Positions 17,197 to 26,660 are shown, numbered from the stretch's first letter. The stretch is DNA of 64,000 nucleotides from Flavimaricola marinus (GCF_900184895.1 NZ_FXZK01000006.1:124001-188000); one strand, 5' to 3'. The notes: generated by a model from the letters alone, not told the origin. Numbers and translations are program-made.

Positions 17197-17850
17197 GTGC
17201 CAGATTATGCAGCCCGCAGAACCATGATGGTCGATACACAGGTCCGCCCGTCGGACGTGACCAAGTTTCCAATCATTGACGCAATGCTTTCAGTGCCACG
17301 CGAGCTTTATGTTCCGCACTCCCAGCGGGAAGCAGCTTATGTAGGCGAAAACATAGACTTAGGCGGCGGGCGCGTGATGCTCGAGCCGCGGACGCTTGCC
17401 AAGATCCTTGACGCACTCGACGTGAAATCGTCGGACGTAGCCCTCGATTTGGCCTGTGGGCTTGGATACTCGACGGCCATCTTGGCCCATCTCGCGGAAT
17501 TCGTGGTCGCGATCGAGGACGATCCAGCCCGAGTCGAAGAGGCTCAAAGCACGCTTTCCGAGAACGGTGTCGACAATGCTGCCGTGATCGAAGGGCCGTT
17601 GAACGAGGGTGCCGCCAAAAACGGCCCCTACGACGTGATCGTCATTCAGGGCGCTGTGGAGCAGGTGCCGGACGCACTCATCGACCAGCTGAAGGACGGC
17701 GGCCGGATCGGATGTATCTTTGCCGAGGGCGCACTTGGCGTGGTTCGCATTGGTTACAAGATTGATGGACGCCTGACGTGGCGGTTCAGCTTCAATGCTG
17801 GCGCCCCGGTTTTGTCGGGCTTTGAGAAAGTGGATGCGTTCGTCCTGTAG
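17197..17850 (+). CDS. PCMT-family SAM-dependent methyltransferase-like protein
   Basis: This 217-residue protein is usually annotated protein-L-isoaspartate O-methyltransferase. It has the Rossmann SAM-binding loop (VALDLACGLGYSTAILA near residue 87) and the acidic motif VVAIEDD. However, the catalytic segment of true Pcm (a T-I-S-Q-P type motif before the SAM loop) is not there; the equivalent place reads RVMLEPRTLAKIL. This variant is common in alphaproteobacteria next to tolC and a PopZ gene, as here. Isoaspartyl repair activity is therefore doubtful and its real substrate is unknown. Confidence 0.85.
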   Translation: MPDYAARRTMMVDTQVRPSDVTKFPIIDAMLSVPRELYVPHSQREAAYVGENIDLGGGRVMLEPRTLAKILDALDVKSSDVALDLACGLGYSTAILAHLAEFVVAIEDDPARVEEAQSTLSENGVDNAAVIEGPLNEGAAKNGPYDVIVIQGAVEQVPDALIDQLKDGGRIGCIFAEGALGVVRIGYKIDGRLTWRFSFNAGAPVLSGFEKVDAFVL

Positions 17851-17913
17851 AGACTAAAACCACGCCATGACATCCGAGACGAGGACGTTGGGGCGAAATC
17901 CGTTGGAGCTGGT

Positions 17914-19275
17914 ATGAAGCTGATTGGTAAGTACGGTTTGGCGTCTGTTTTGGCCTTTTGCCTATTGGCAACCGCGCCAGTGCGGGCGGAAAGCTTGGCA
18001 GACGCTCTCGCTCACGGCTATGAGAATAGTGGTCTTCTCGAACAAAACCGGGCGCTGCTGCGAGCGGCAGACGAAGGCGTCGCAAGCGCCGTCGGTGCAC
18101 TCCTGCCTGTGATCAACTGGTCGGCCAATGCTCAGACCCAGTCTCCTCAAGCACAAAGCTTCTTGACTGGATCACTCCAGATATCTGCAGAACTGACGCT
18201 CTACGACGGCGGCAATACCCAGCTGGCGATCGATGCGCAGAAGGAAACGGTTCTGGCCACGCGGCAGTCGCTGCTCAATGTCGAACAGCAAGTCCTTTTG
18301 CGGATCGTCGAAGCCTACATGGAAGTGCGCCGTGCTGCCGAGTTCGTCGCGCTTCGCCAGAACAACGTGCGGCTGATCACGCAGGAACTGCGGGCGGCGC
18401 AGGATCGATTCGAAGTTGGGGAAATCACACGCACCGATGTGGCCGCAGCAGAGGCCAGGCTTGCTTCGGCGCGTAGCCAGCTTGCTGCCGAAGAGGGTGG
18501 TTTGGTGCGTGCTCAGGCAGAATATCTGGCTGCCGTTGGCCGGCGTGCTGGCAACTTGCAGCCCGTCTCGCCCGTTCCGATTTCTCAATCGATCCCCGAA
18601 GCCAGAGCTCTTGCGCTTCAGGCTCATCCATCCATCCGCGAAGCTCAGCACTCGGTAACCGTTTCCGAGCTCAATATCGCTCGTGCCGAATCCGCGCTAC
18701 GGCCGACCGTCTCCCTGAGCGGAAGCATTCGCATCAATCAGGACGGCGACGATACCGAAACGCTCGGTCTAAGTGTCGGGGGGCCGATTTATCAGGGCGG
18801 CCGCATCGCAAGCTCGGTTCGCGACGCGATGGCACGACGCGACGCGACGCGTGCCAGTTTGTTGATCACGTCCCAGCAAATCGAACAGAACGTCTATAAC
18901 GCCTACTCCTTTCTCGAGGTGTCACGTGCCAGCCGCGACGCTTCCGAACGCGAAGTGCGCGCCGCCACGGTGGCCTTTCAAGGCGTTCGCGAAGAGGCGA
19001 CATTGGGCGCAAGGACAACGCTGGATGTGCTGAATGCCGAGCAGGACCTGCTGGATGCGCGGGCCAATTTGATTTCGGCCCAGGTCGATGAAGTCATTTC
19101 GACCTATTCTTTGCTCTCTGCGATGGGGCAGCTTACAGCAGAGAAGCTACGTCTTCAGGTCCAGATTTATGATCCGACGGCCTACTACAATCTCGTCAAG
19201 GATGCGCCAACGACGACATCCGAACAGGGGCGGGCATTGGACCGCGTGCTAGAGGCGATCGGCGGCGGTAACTAA
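17914..19275 (+). CDS. tolC: TolC-family outer membrane efflux protein
   Basis: This 453-residue outer-membrane channel of type I secretion and RND/ABC efflux systems has a signal peptide at about residues 1-25 (ending VRA). Two structurally repeated OEP halves contain long helices (for example ELRAAQDRFEVGEITRTDV and VREEATLGARTTLDVLNAE) and barrel-strand segments such as LTLYDGGNTQL. It lies 63 bases after the PCMT-like gene. No inner-membrane ABC exporter or fusion protein is adjacent, so it probably serves several systems, possibly including export of the two RTX proteins encoded elsewhere in the window. Confidence 0.93.
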   Translation: MKLIGKYGLASVLAFCLLATAPVRAESLADALAHGYENSGLLEQNRALLRAADEGVASAVGALLPVINWSANAQTQSPQAQSFLTGSLQISAELTLYDGGNTQLAIDAQKETVLATRQSLLNVEQQVLLRIVEAYMEVRRAAEFVALRQNNVRLITQELRAAQDRFEVGEITRTDVAAAEARLASARSQLAAEEGGLVRAQAEYLAAVGRRAGNLQPVSPVPISQSIPEARALALQAHPSIREAQHSVTVSELNIARAESALRPTVSLSGSIRINQDGDDTETLGLSVGGPIYQGGRIASSVRDAMARRDATRASLLITSQQIEQNVYNAYSFLEVSRASRDASEREVRAATVAFQGVREEATLGARTTLDVLNAEQDLLDARANLISAQVDEVISTYSLLSAMGQLTAEKLRLQVQIYDPTAYYNLVKDAPTTTSEQGRALDRVLEAIGGGN

Positions 19276-19349
19276 CTCAAATACCGGCTATCTGTTGTGA
19301 CAACGCCTGAATCGGGCTAGAGTTGGCCAGAGGCTAAGCAGGATAAAAC

Positions 19350-20381
19350 ATGTCCGACCCGGTGACTAATTTAGAGATTGAGGATGTTCTGTCCTCTATC
19401 CGGAGGCTCGTTGCCGAAGGTGATAAGCTGCGGACACCCGCGCAGGCTGCCACACCGAAACCGGATGACGCTCCAGAGACCTTGGTGCTCACCGAAAGCG
19501 AAACCGCTCAAGAGACAATTGAGTCGGAGCCCGAGTTCGAGCCCCAGGCAGAGAAGTTCGTCCTTTCGCCAGCATTCCGCGTCGATGAAACGTCATCATC
19601 TACAGTGGTTGTGTGGGACGACGACGGAGCTGACGAGTCTGCCGACGAACTCGCTTCTGAGGACGTGGCTGAAGCCGTTTCCGCCCCATCGGACCAAACA
19701 GTCCAAGACGAGAGCCGAGACGATGCCATTGCGGCAGAGGATTCCTTGGATGCGTCTCCTGCGGATGACCATTTGGCGTTCCAAGCAGCCCCTCGGGTCT
19801 CGACTGAGCACATAGAGAGTGACGACGCCGCGGTGGAAAACACTTCAGAGGTCGAGGAGGAAGTCCAATCGGGGGCCGTCGAAGGGCGTTCGCGCCTTGA
19901 AATGACGATTGCAGAGCTGGAAGCGGCAATCACGGGAAAGGCCGAGGACTGGGAACCCGACGGCAGCGAAACGACACCGGTCATGGATTGGTCCTCTACC
20001 GTGGCAGAGCCGGCCTTCTTGTCATCTCGTCATGGAGCAAAATCAACAGAGATCGAGGATGCGCAAGAGGTTCCAGAAACCAAACCCTTTGTCTTGCGTG
20101 TCTCAGCCCGCGAAGAGATCGAGCCCGAAGAAAACACCGACGAACTGGCGGCGGACCTCGAGCGATCGGAGCCGGCCGCGTTGGAAGGCGAGCTGGACGA
20201 AACTCTGACCGCTTATCTAGAAGAAGATGAAATACTCGACGAGGAAACGCTGAGGAACTTGGTGGTCGAGATCGTCCGCCAAGAGCTTCAGGGGACGCTT
20301 GGTGAACGGATCACGCGCAACGTCCGGAAATTGGTGCGGCGTGAAATCTACCGGGTGCTGTCGAGCCAAGAATTCGACTAG
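19350..20381 (+). CDS. PopZ-like (DUF2497-type) acidic polar organiser candidate
   Basis: This 343-residue protein has the three-part plan of PopZ: a short N-terminal helix ([15 protein letters not shown]), a long acidic, low-complexity middle (about 30-270, rich in Glu, Asp, Ala and Ser), and C-terminal helices with basic faces ([17 protein letters not shown], then [17 protein letters not shown]). PopZ assembles polar condensates that tether chromosome origins. In several alphaproteobacteria popZ follows the PCMT-like and tolC genes and precedes valS; here the first two neighbours are kept and valS lies 10 kb away. The call rests on architecture and synteny, not on a search. It converges on cobQ with a four-base overlap. 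Confidence 0.65.
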   Translation: MSDPVTNLEIEDVLSSIRRLVAEGDKLRTPAQAATPKPDDAPETLVLTESETAQETIESEPEFEPQAEKFVLSPAFRVDETSSSTVVVWDDDGADESADELASEDVAEAVSAPSDQTVQDESRDDAIAAEDSLDASPADDHLAFQAAPRVSTEHIESDDAAVENTSEVEEEVQSGAVEGRSRLEMTIAELEAAITGKAEDWEPDGSETTPVMDWSSTVAEPAFLSSRHGAKSTEIEDAQEVPETKPFVLRVSAREEIEPEENTDELAADLERSEPAALEGELDETLTAYLEEDEILDEETLRNLVVEIVRQELQGTLGERITRNVRKLVRREIYRVLSSQEFD

Positions 20382-21835
20382 CGTCCGACCGTTTCAGCGG
20401 TGGCCAAAATCGCGTCCATATCCAAGTGAGCCTCCAGGTGCTGAGCCAGCGCATCCAGCGATTCTTCGACCGATTTCCCATATGTCGCAACTTGCCCGGA
20501 ATGCCCTAATTCGGCGAGATATGCAGACCGAAAGCCGTCTGCGCTGAACAAGCCGTGCAGGTAGCAGCCCTTGATCTTGCCATCTGCGGATTCCGCGCCT
20601 TCACCCCGTTCGCCGATCTTGAGCCACGCATTGGCGGTATCCGGGCCGTTCGTCTGCCCGATGTGGATCTCGTAGCCCATGACGATCTCGCCGGAGCTGA
20701 CATGCCGTGCGGAGGTCTGCACCAAACGCTTTGCCGGCTTCATCTCGGTTACGACGTCAAGCAGACCAAGGCCATCAACCTCGCCCGGTGGCCCCTCGAT
20801 GCCCTCTGCATCAATGATCCGCTTGCCAAGCATCTGATAGCCGCCACAGACCCCAAGCACCCTGCCGCCACGTCTGACATGGGCGTGCAAGTCGATGTCC
20901 CATCCCTGCGCCCGGAAATGCGCGAGATCTGCGATGGTGGATTTCGACCCGGGAATGAGGACCAATGCCGCGTCAGCGGGCAAGGGGTGTCCTGCTTCGA
21001 CAATCTCCACGGTCACGTCCGGCTCGGCGGAAAGCGGGTCCAGATCATCGAAATTCGCGATGCGGTTCAATTTGGGAACGGCGATCTTGAGTGGACCACC
21101 GGGGCGGCCCGAAATATCCATGACGTCCTCGGCAGGCAGCCTCCACGCCTGGTCAAACCAAGGAACAATCCCCAAGGGGCGCCATCCGGTCCGGTCGGCA
21201 ATGATCTCCATGCCATCAGCGAAAAGCGTGGGGTCGCCGCGAAACTTGTTGATTGCGAAGGCTTTGATAAGCGCCAGGTCTTCAGGTGGCAGAACCGCAT
21301 GGGTGCCGACGAGCTGTGCGATGACACCTCCGCGATCGATGTCCCCGATCAACACGACAGGCACCTTCGCCGCTGACGCAAACCCCATATTCGCGATGTC
21401 GCCGGATCGAAGATTGACCTCTGCGGGGCTGCCCGCCCCTTCGACAACAATCAGGTCATAACCCTTGGCAAGACGATAGAAGCTGTCGAGCACCGCGGGC
21501 ATCAATGTGGCTTTCATCTTGCCGTAGTCGCGCGCGCGCAGCGTTGCTGTTCGCTGTCCTTGCACGATGACCTGTGCCCCGGTTTCGCTTTCCGGCTTCA
21601 GTAGGACGGGATTCATGTCGACGATCGGCTCAAGGCCGGAGGCCATCGCCTGCAATGCCTGTGCGCGGCCTATCTCGCCACCATCGACGGTGACCGCCGC
21701 ATTGTTCGACATATTCTGCGGCTTGAACGGAGCGACGGACAGACCACGGCGAAGTGCAGCGCGTGCAATGCCCGCCACCAGCATGGACTTACCGACATTC
21801 GAGCCGGCACCCTGTATCATAATCGCCTTTGCCAT
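20378..21835 (-). CDS. cobQ: Cobyric acid synthase
   Basis: CobQ (485 residues) amidates side chains b, d, e and g of adenosyl-cobyrinate a,c-diamide using glutamine and ATP in vitamin B12 synthesis. The N-terminal ATPase loop is GAGSNVGKS, and conserved [10 protein letters not shown] follows. The C-terminal type 1 glutamine amidotransferase has the nucleophile in [11 protein letters not shown] chose the ATG at 21835 (MAKAIMIQG) because of GGAGG five to six bases upstream, not the ATG at 21847. No other cobalamin genes are adjacent, and I saw no cobalamin riboswitch upstream. Confidence 0.95.
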   Translation of the reverse strand: MAKAIMIQGAGSNVGKSMLVAGIARAALRRGLSVAPFKPQNMSNNAAVTVDGGEIGRAQALQAMASGLEPIVDMNPVLLKPESETGAQVIVQGQRTATLRARDYGKMKATLMPAVLDSFYRLAKGYDLIVVEGAGSPAEVNLRSGDIANMGFASAAKVPVVLIGDIDRGGVIAQLVGTHAVLPPEDLALIKAFAINKFRGDPTLFADGMEIIADRTGWRPLGIVPWFDQAWRLPAEDVMDISGRPGGPLKIAVPKLNRIANFDDLDPLSAEPDVTVEIVEAGHPLPADAALVLIPGSKSTIADLAHFRAQGWDIDLHAHVRRGGRVLGVCGGYQMLGKRIIDAEGIEGPPGEVDGLGLLDVVTEMKPAKRLVQTSARHVSSGEIVMGYEIHIGQTNGPDTANAWLKIGERGEGAESADGKIKGCYLHGLFSADGFRSAYLAELGHSGQVATYGKSVEESLDALAQHLEAHLDMDAILATAETVGR

Positions 21836-22031
21836 CGCGCCCTCCACACCAGGGTTCTACGGTCCGTCCGCGCGGGGGGGAAGAGCATGAGCGCAGCCTT
21901 GCACTGTTTGCCGGTGATATAGTGCCAGCCATTTCGAGTGGCCGTGACCTTCGTGGGGACAGTCCTTCACGGAGGGCGTTGTCCGGGCGACTGGCTTCCT
22001 AACTGCGAGGCGAGAAACCCCAAAAAGCAAA
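21836..22031. other. Gap between cobQ and the DUF6280-like gene, with an unproven small frame
   Basis: On the minus strand a 61-codon frame (22042 to 21857) contains DCPHEGHGHSKWLALYH and ends with a further Cys-x-His. It overlaps the terminator hairpin at its start and has no clear ribosome site, so I do not call it a gene. I do not recognise a cobalamin riboswitch pattern here. Confidence 0.4.
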
Positions 22032-22057
22032 ACGCGGCCCAAACTGAAGGGCCGCGT
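22032..22057 (-). terminator. Intrinsic terminator after the DUF6280-like gene
   Basis: A perfect 9-bp stem (ACGCGGCCC / GGGCCGCGT) with an 8-base loop is followed on the minus strand by TTTTGCTTTTT. It lies 27 bases past the stop of the gene at 22084. The opposite strand also ends in a T-run, so it may work in both directions. Confidence 0.85.
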
Positions 22058-22083
22058 CTTGGGTCTTTTTGATATTGGCAGTC

Positions 22084-22407
22084 TTAGGCGGCGCGCGCTT
22101 CCAACTCGGCAGCGTGACGACGCTCGCTCTCTTCGCGCGACAGGGCGACAGATGTCCTTACGCCCTTGCCCACGAAATCCATCAGGCCCTGCACAACGCG
22201 CTCGTTCGGGTCGATCCCGGCGCAGGACAACACTTCACGGCCATCGCGCGAGCGCGCCCAGCGGGCGATCTGCTCGGGGCCGTTACCATACTTCTTGTCG
22301 TCGGCAATAGCATCATCAAGCGCAGCAAGTACCACGGCTGCAAACAGCTTGCGGGCCCGGTTACCTTGTTCGTTGTTGTAGGCTGTGCCGTCTACGAAAT
22401 CTCTCAT
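22084..22407 (-). CDS. DUF6280-like conserved Rhodobacterales protein
   Basis: This is a 107-residue soluble protein beginning MRDFVDGTAYNNEQG, with a conserved-looking middle (KLFAAVVLAALDDAIADD, then YGNGPEQIARWARSRDG) and a charged C-terminus. It resembles a small family found almost unchanged across Rhodobacterales, which I recall as DUF6280; its function is unknown. The ATG at 22407 has AAGGAC seven bases before it. The frame continues upstream to 22623, but that extension looks like non-coding sequence. A good terminator follows, suggesting a monocistronic, well-expressed gene. Confidence 0.75.
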   Translation of the reverse strand: MRDFVDGTAYNNEQGNRARKLFAAVVLAALDDAIADDKKYGNGPEQIARWARSRDGREVLSCAGIDPNERVVQGLMDFVGKGVRTSVALSREESERRHAAELEARAA

Positions 22408-22789
22408 GCGAAGTCCTTTTGGTCTTTTTGCTCTTGCGGCTTTTAGCCTGCCCGGTATGCCTTTTCCTGAACGATTCGGGGCGGCAATGTTTGCATGGCA
22501 GTTATGCGTGTGGCGCATGGCAAGACAGGCTGCGCACTCACAATTTTGTCGTTCATCCTCGCAAACAGGACAAAATATAGTCCGCGACGCTAACGGTTCA
22601 AGCTTTCGACATGAATTTGACACAATTCATGGGGCTGATTTTCAAGCAACACTGCGGTGTGGTGATTTCGCTGTTGAACATTTGTAAACCATAGTCTGGA
22701 AGCGCGGTTCGAAGGATATCTCGCCGTTTTGCGCAGAGCCCAATCGTGCTCTTTCGGACACCGCGACAGTTTAGATAGGAAACCATGAC
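22408..22789. other. Divergent intergenic region (about 380 bases)
   Basis: It separates the DUF6280-like gene (minus) from the inositol monophosphatase family gene (plus) and must carry both promoters. It is more AT-rich than its surroundings (for example around 22540-22690). An open minus-strand frame with two CxxC-like pairs crosses part of it but lacks a credible start. I see no RNA gene. Confidence 0.5.
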
Positions 22790-23626
22790 ATGACGCTCAC
22801 CTCGACCGAATGGGGCAACTTGATCGAGGTCGTGCGGTCGGCCGCCTCGCAACATATCCTTCCGAGGTTTCGCAACTTGGAGGCGAGTGATGTGTCGACC
22901 AAGTCGAGCCCCACGGATCTTGTGACCTTGGCCGACACAGAGGCCGAAGCCGCGATGACGGCCGCTCTGCTTGCGCAGTGGTCCGATACCGTCGTCGTCG
23001 GCGAAGAAGCCATCGCCGAGGATCCGTCAAAGCTGGCGGCTATCGGGGCGGCGACTCGTGTCGTCATTCTGGACCCGGTAGACGGGACGTGGAACTTCGC
23101 CAAGGGACTCGCGCTCTTTGGGATGATTGCAGCGGTCGTCGAGTCCGGAAAGACAGTCGCCGGAATGCTCTATGATCCCGTCTTGGATGACTGGATCGTC
23201 GGTTCCGAAGGAGAACGGGCATTCTACACTCGTCCCGGTGCAGCCGATCGTCAGCTGCGGACGTCGAGCCTGACTAATCCCGAGCAGATGAGTGGCTACG
23301 TGCCGCTCGGTCTGTTGCCACGAGAAGCGCGGGGCGAGGTAATCCGGCGGACAGCGGATTTCAACCGGGTTTCGAGCCTGCGTTGTGCCTGCCACGAATA
23401 CCGCATGTTGGCCCAGGGCCATGTCGAATTCGCGCTCTCCGGGCCGATACCGAACGCATGGGACCACGCCGCAGGCGCACTGATCGTCGAGCGGTCTGGC
23501 GGCGTCGCCCGCATGCTTGATGGGTCGCCGTACAAGCCGGAATTGACCAGCGGATACGTGTTGACTGCAGCCTCACAGGAGGTTTGGGATATCTGCGCCG
23601 AGCGGTTTGCGTTTCTGCTAGCGTGA
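22790..23626 (+). CDS. Inositol monophosphatase family phosphatase
   Basis: This is a 278-residue Mg-dependent phosphatase of the IMPase/FBPase fold. The metal-binding motifs are all present: GEEAI near residue 71, DPVDGTWNF near 97, and WDHAAG near 223. Substrates in this family include inositol phosphates, histidinol phosphate and PAP. The Trp after DPVDGT replaces the usual Thr of SuhB, and the sequence is distinct from the second family member at 41150. The exact substrate is not determined. The VOC gene follows after 38 bases. Confidence 0.88.
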   Translation: MTLTSTEWGNLIEVVRSAASQHILPRFRNLEASDVSTKSSPTDLVTLADTEAEAAMTAALLAQWSDTVVVGEEAIAEDPSKLAAIGAATRVVILDPVDGTWNFAKGLALFGMIAAVVESGKTVAGMLYDPVLDDWIVGSEGERAFYTRPGAADRQLRTSSLTNPEQMSGYVPLGLLPREARGEVIRRTADFNRVSSLRCACHEYRMLAQGHVEFALSGPIPNAWDHAAGALIVERSGGVARMLDGSPYKPELTSGYVLTAASQEVWDICAERFAFLLA

Positions 23627-23664
23627 ATGGTCTCTGATCAGAACGCTATGGAAGGAGAGAACCG

Positions 23665-24093
23665 ATGACAACGCCACCATTCACATTGACCGGGATCGAC
23701 CATGTGGTGTTTCTCGTGGACGACATGGCGCGTGCCTTGCAGTTCTATCATCAGGTTCTGGGCTGTCAGCCCGGCTATAGCTACCCGGCTCTTGGGATGG
23801 AGCAGGTCTGGGCCGGGTCGGCGCTCATCGTCCTGTGGGACACGACACACCCCGGCGCGGCGGATGCGGTGCCGCCGGTGGCTGGCGGCAGAAACGTCGA
23901 TCACGTCTGCATCGCCACTTCGCCATTCGATCACGTGGCTTTGCGGTCGCACCTTGCGGCGCATGGTGTCGAAATCGAACGAGAGGCCCTTCACGGCGGC
24001 GCCAGAGGCATGGGCCATTCCTTCTACATACGCGATCCCTTTGGAAACAAGCTCGAGATCAAGGGGCCGGCCGAATACCCTGACGGTCGGTAG
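23665..24093 (+). CDS. VOC family (glyoxalase/bleomycin-resistance fold) protein
   Basis: This 142-residue protein has one full vicinal-oxygen-chelate module made of two beta-alpha-beta-beta-beta halves. The first half begins GIDHVVFLVDDMARAL and the second NVDHVCIAT. Candidate metal ligands are the His in each half and the Glu in GNKLEIKGP near the C-terminus. GGAGAGAACCG precedes the ATG. Such proteins include glyoxalases, ring-cleaving dioxygenases and antibiotic-binding proteins; nothing here picks one. Confidence 0.88.
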   Translation: MTTPPFTLTGIDHVVFLVDDMARALQFYHQVLGCQPGYSYPALGMEQVWAGSALIVLWDTTHPGAADAVPPVAGGRNVDHVCIATSPFDHVALRSHLAAHGVEIEREALHGGARGMGHSFYIRDPFGNKLEIKGPAEYPDGR

Positions 24094-24111
24094 GGTGGTC
24101 TTCGACGTCTC

Positions 24112-24858
24112 TCAGGGCTCGGGGTTCGGTAGACGGACAAGCCGTGCTTCGCCGGCCTCCATCTCTCCTTCGGCGCGATCAAATCGAAGGTAGGCGATCC
24201 CTTCATCGCCTGCGACCGTGTGCAATATCCCTGCGGGTTTGCCATCCGAGGTGATCTCGGTCCCGGGCTCGGCTCTGCCGGAAACCCGGACCTTGGCCAA
24301 CCCCTTCTTGAGTTCGGTTTTGTGCTTCATCCGGGCAGTGACCTCTTGGCCAACGTAGCAGCCCTTCTTGAAATCAACACCATGAAGCGCATCGAACCGT
24401 GCCTCGAGAATGTAGGTGTCGGGCGTCAGTTCCACACCGGATTCCGGCACGAGATATGCCGTTCGAAGGGCGTCCCAGTCGGTGCCATCACTCTGGTCAT
24501 CGGTGCCGTATAGCCGCCAACCAAGCGACGGATGTCGGGGGTCGGCAACCGCCCCCGCTGGTGCGTCTGCGGTGCCACGAGAGACGACGAGATCGGTTTC
24601 CGAGATCTGCACGTCAGCGCGGAGCCGATACATGCTCAGCCGCTGAGCGAGGGCAGGGGCGAGCGATGTCGCCACATCGATCAACAGCCTGTCATTCTCC
24701 CCGATGACAAAGAAATCAGCGATGTATTTCCCTTGGGGAGTGAGCAAGGCCGCGTAAATGATTCCGCCTTCGGCTTTGGACACATCATTGGTGATCAGCC
24801 CTTGCAGGAACGGGATGCGGTCTTTGCCTGTCAGCGCGAGTACGGTTCTATCGGTCAT
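24112..24858 (-). CDS. ygfZ: Folate-binding Fe-S assembly protein YgfZ
   Basis: This 248-residue protein is of the YgfZ/CAF17 family, related to the GcvT aminomethyltransferase fold. The diagnostic motif K-G-C-Y-x-G-Q-E is present (KKGCYVGQEVTARM, near residue 170). The N-terminus (LTGKDRIPFLQGLITND) is typical. The protein uses tetrahydrofolate to help maintain certain Fe-S enzymes. It sits alone between a convergent VOC gene and, on its own strand, the ABC exporter (48-base gap). Confidence 0.92.
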   Translation of the reverse strand: MTDRTVLALTGKDRIPFLQGLITNDVSKAEGGIIYAALLTPQGKYIADFFVIGENDRLLIDVATSLAPALAQRLSMYRLRADVQISETDLVVSRGTADAPAGAVADPRHPSLGWRLYGTDDQSDGTDWDALRTAYLVPESGVELTPDTYILEARFDALHGVDFKKGCYVGQEVTARMKHKTELKKGLAKVRVSGRAEPGTEITSDGKPAGILHTVAGDEGIAYLRFDRAEGEMEAGEARLVRLPNPEP

Positions 24859-24905
24859 TCTTCACCCCATGGTTGCCCTTGATATAGGGCGGCACAGAGG
24901 AAGTG

Positions 24906-26660
24906 TCAGCCGTCGCTATTGAATTGGAGGGCATAGAGATCGGCATAAAGGCCGCCACGCGCCAAAAGCTCTTCATGCGTGCCCTGATCGACCACCCGGC
25001 CGGCCTCCATCACGACGATCTTGTGCGCCGCCCTGACCGTGCTCAGCCGGTGCGCGATTACGAGCGTGGTGCGGCCCTGACTGAGCCTGTCCAGCGCCTG
25101 CTGGACGATGGCTTCGGACTTAGTATCAAGCGCGCTCGTGGCTTCGTCGAGCAACAGGATCGGCGTATCGCGAAGGAGCGCCCGCGCGATTGCCACCCTT
25201 TGCCGCTGCCCCCCCGACAGTGCCGAACCCCTTGGGCCCGCGGGGCTGTTCAGCCCCAGCGGCAAGTTGGGCAAGAAGTCCGAGACATGCGCCGCGTCCA
25301 AAACCTCGGACAGCCGATCTTCCGAAATGTCTGTTTGACCCAAGAGCACATTTTCGCGGACGGTTTCGTCGAACAGCAGGGCATCTTGGGTGACAACCGA
25401 AATCATGCCGCGGAGGTCAGCGAGCGCCATAGCGGCGGTCGGCACACCGCCGATCGTGGCACTGCCAGAACTGGGGTCCACCAGTCGTGTCAGCAAGTTG
25501 AACACGGTGCTCTTGCCCGCTCCGGAGGCTCCGACAAGGGCGGTCGTCTTGCCTGCCTCGGCCACAAAAGAGGCGCCGTTGAGCACCGGCAGATCGCCGT
25601 AGGTCAGGTGGACGTCCTGCAATTCAATCGAGGGAGCATCCTTCGGCGCCGGCACGGGATCAGAAGGCGAGACAAGCGTCGGTTCTGCATCAAACAGCGA
25701 CTTGATCCGCTCGATGGAGGCAGCTGCTGCCTGCCACAGCCCAGAGATGTTGCCCAAGCGGCGCAGGGGCTCGAATGCAAGCGACATCGACGTGAAGAAG
25801 GCCACGAACTGACCGACGGTCTTGTCGCCCGCAATGATTTCGGACCCGCCGTAGATCAGGACCCCGAGAAATCCAAGCCCGGTCATCACGTCGATGAGGG
25901 CGGGAATGCCTGCCTGTCCTGCTGCGGTCTTGACCTCGGCGCTGACGCGTTGGTCGATCAGCGCATCGTAGCGACGCGACTGATATGCCTCCAAGCTGTT
26001 GAGTTTGATGGGCGCGATACCGTGAAAGACTTCGTCGAGCCGGGTCGACATCCGCCCGGCGATCTCACGCGATGATCGGGCGCGGCGCCGGACGTAGCCT
26101 TGCACGATGAAGGACGGCAGGATCAGGACCGGTATGCCGACCAAGGCGATGACCGTCCAAAGCCAGTCGATGCTCAGCGCCACCCCAAAAAGGGCAATGA
26201 CAGAGACCAGATCGCGGCCCAGGCCGGTGATGATCCCCGACCAGATCTGATTGATCGCTGTCACGTCGCCCTGCACGCGCTCGATCAGATAGCCCGGTGG
26301 ATTGGCTTGGTGAAAGCTGCCGTCGAGCCGCATCAAATGCGCCAGCAGGTCGCCGCGAAGCGCAGCCGCGGTGAGCGCGTTTATTCGCGTCAGGATCACT
26401 CGCTGACTCCACGACGTCACCGCGCGGGCCAGAAAAACCGCAAGGATTACAAGGCCAACGCTCAAGAGTGCGTCGCGATCACCTTCGACGAAGACCCGGT
26501 CGAACATCGGCTCCATCGTGGCGGCGAAGATGCCGAGCGACGCCCCTTCGACCGCCATGAAGGCCAAGGCTATTATCAACCAAACCCAATGCGGCGAGAG
26601 GTACTTGCGCCAGAGCCAGCCGAAGAGCCGTTGCGGCGGGGCGGTTGATTTGTCGCTCAT
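24906..26660 (-). CDS. ABC exporter, fused membrane and ATPase domains (MsbA type)
   Basis: This is a 584-residue half-transporter with six membrane helices in the first about 320 residues and a C-terminal nucleotide-binding domain: Walker A GASGAGKST, signature LSGGQRQRVAIARALL, Walker B ILLLDEATSALD and the H-loop IAHRLST. Length and order are those of MsbA-like lipid flippases and multidrug exporters, acting as a homodimer in the inner membrane. It overlaps the upstream phosphatase gene by four bases. Lipid A-core transport is possible, but the substrate cannot be told from the sequence. Confidence 0.92.
   Translation of the reverse strand: MSDKSTAPPQRLFGWLWRKYLSPHWVWLIIALAFMAVEGASLGIFAATMEPMFDRVFVEGDRDALLSVGLVILAVFLARAVTSWSQRVILTRINALTAAALRGDLLAHLMRLDGSFHQANPPGYLIERVQGDVTAINQIWSGIITGLGRDLVSVIALFGVALSIDWLWTVIALVGIPVLILPSFIVQGYVRRRARSSREIAGRMSTRLDEVFHGIAPIKLNSLEAYQSRRYDALIDQRVSAEVKTAAGQAGIPALIDVMTGLGFLGVLIYGGSEIIAGDKTVGQFVAFFTSMSLAFEPLRRLGNISGLWQAAAASIERIKSLFDAEPTLVSPSDPVPAPKDAPSIELQDVHLTYGDLPVLNGASFVAEAGKTTALVGASGAGKSTVFNLLTRLVDPSSGSATIGGVPTAAMALADLRGMISVVTQDALLFDETVRENVLLGQTDISEDRLSEVLDAAHVSDFLPNLPLGLNSPAGPRGSALSGGQRQRVAIARALLRDTPILLLDEATSALDTKSEAIVQQALDRLSQGRTTLVIAHRLSTVRAAHKIVVMEAGRVVDQGTHEELLARGGLYADLYALQFNSDG

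Noticed and set aside
21836-22031. A cobalamin riboswitch ahead of cobQ
   Set aside because: I could not see the conserved B12-box or the flanking stem pattern in the leader on the minus strand.
22408-22623. Upstream extension of the DUF6280-like gene with two CxxC-like pairs, a possible zinc finger
   Set aside because: The DUF6280-like start at 22407 has a good ribosome site, and the extension has no start signal and AT-richer, non-coding composition.
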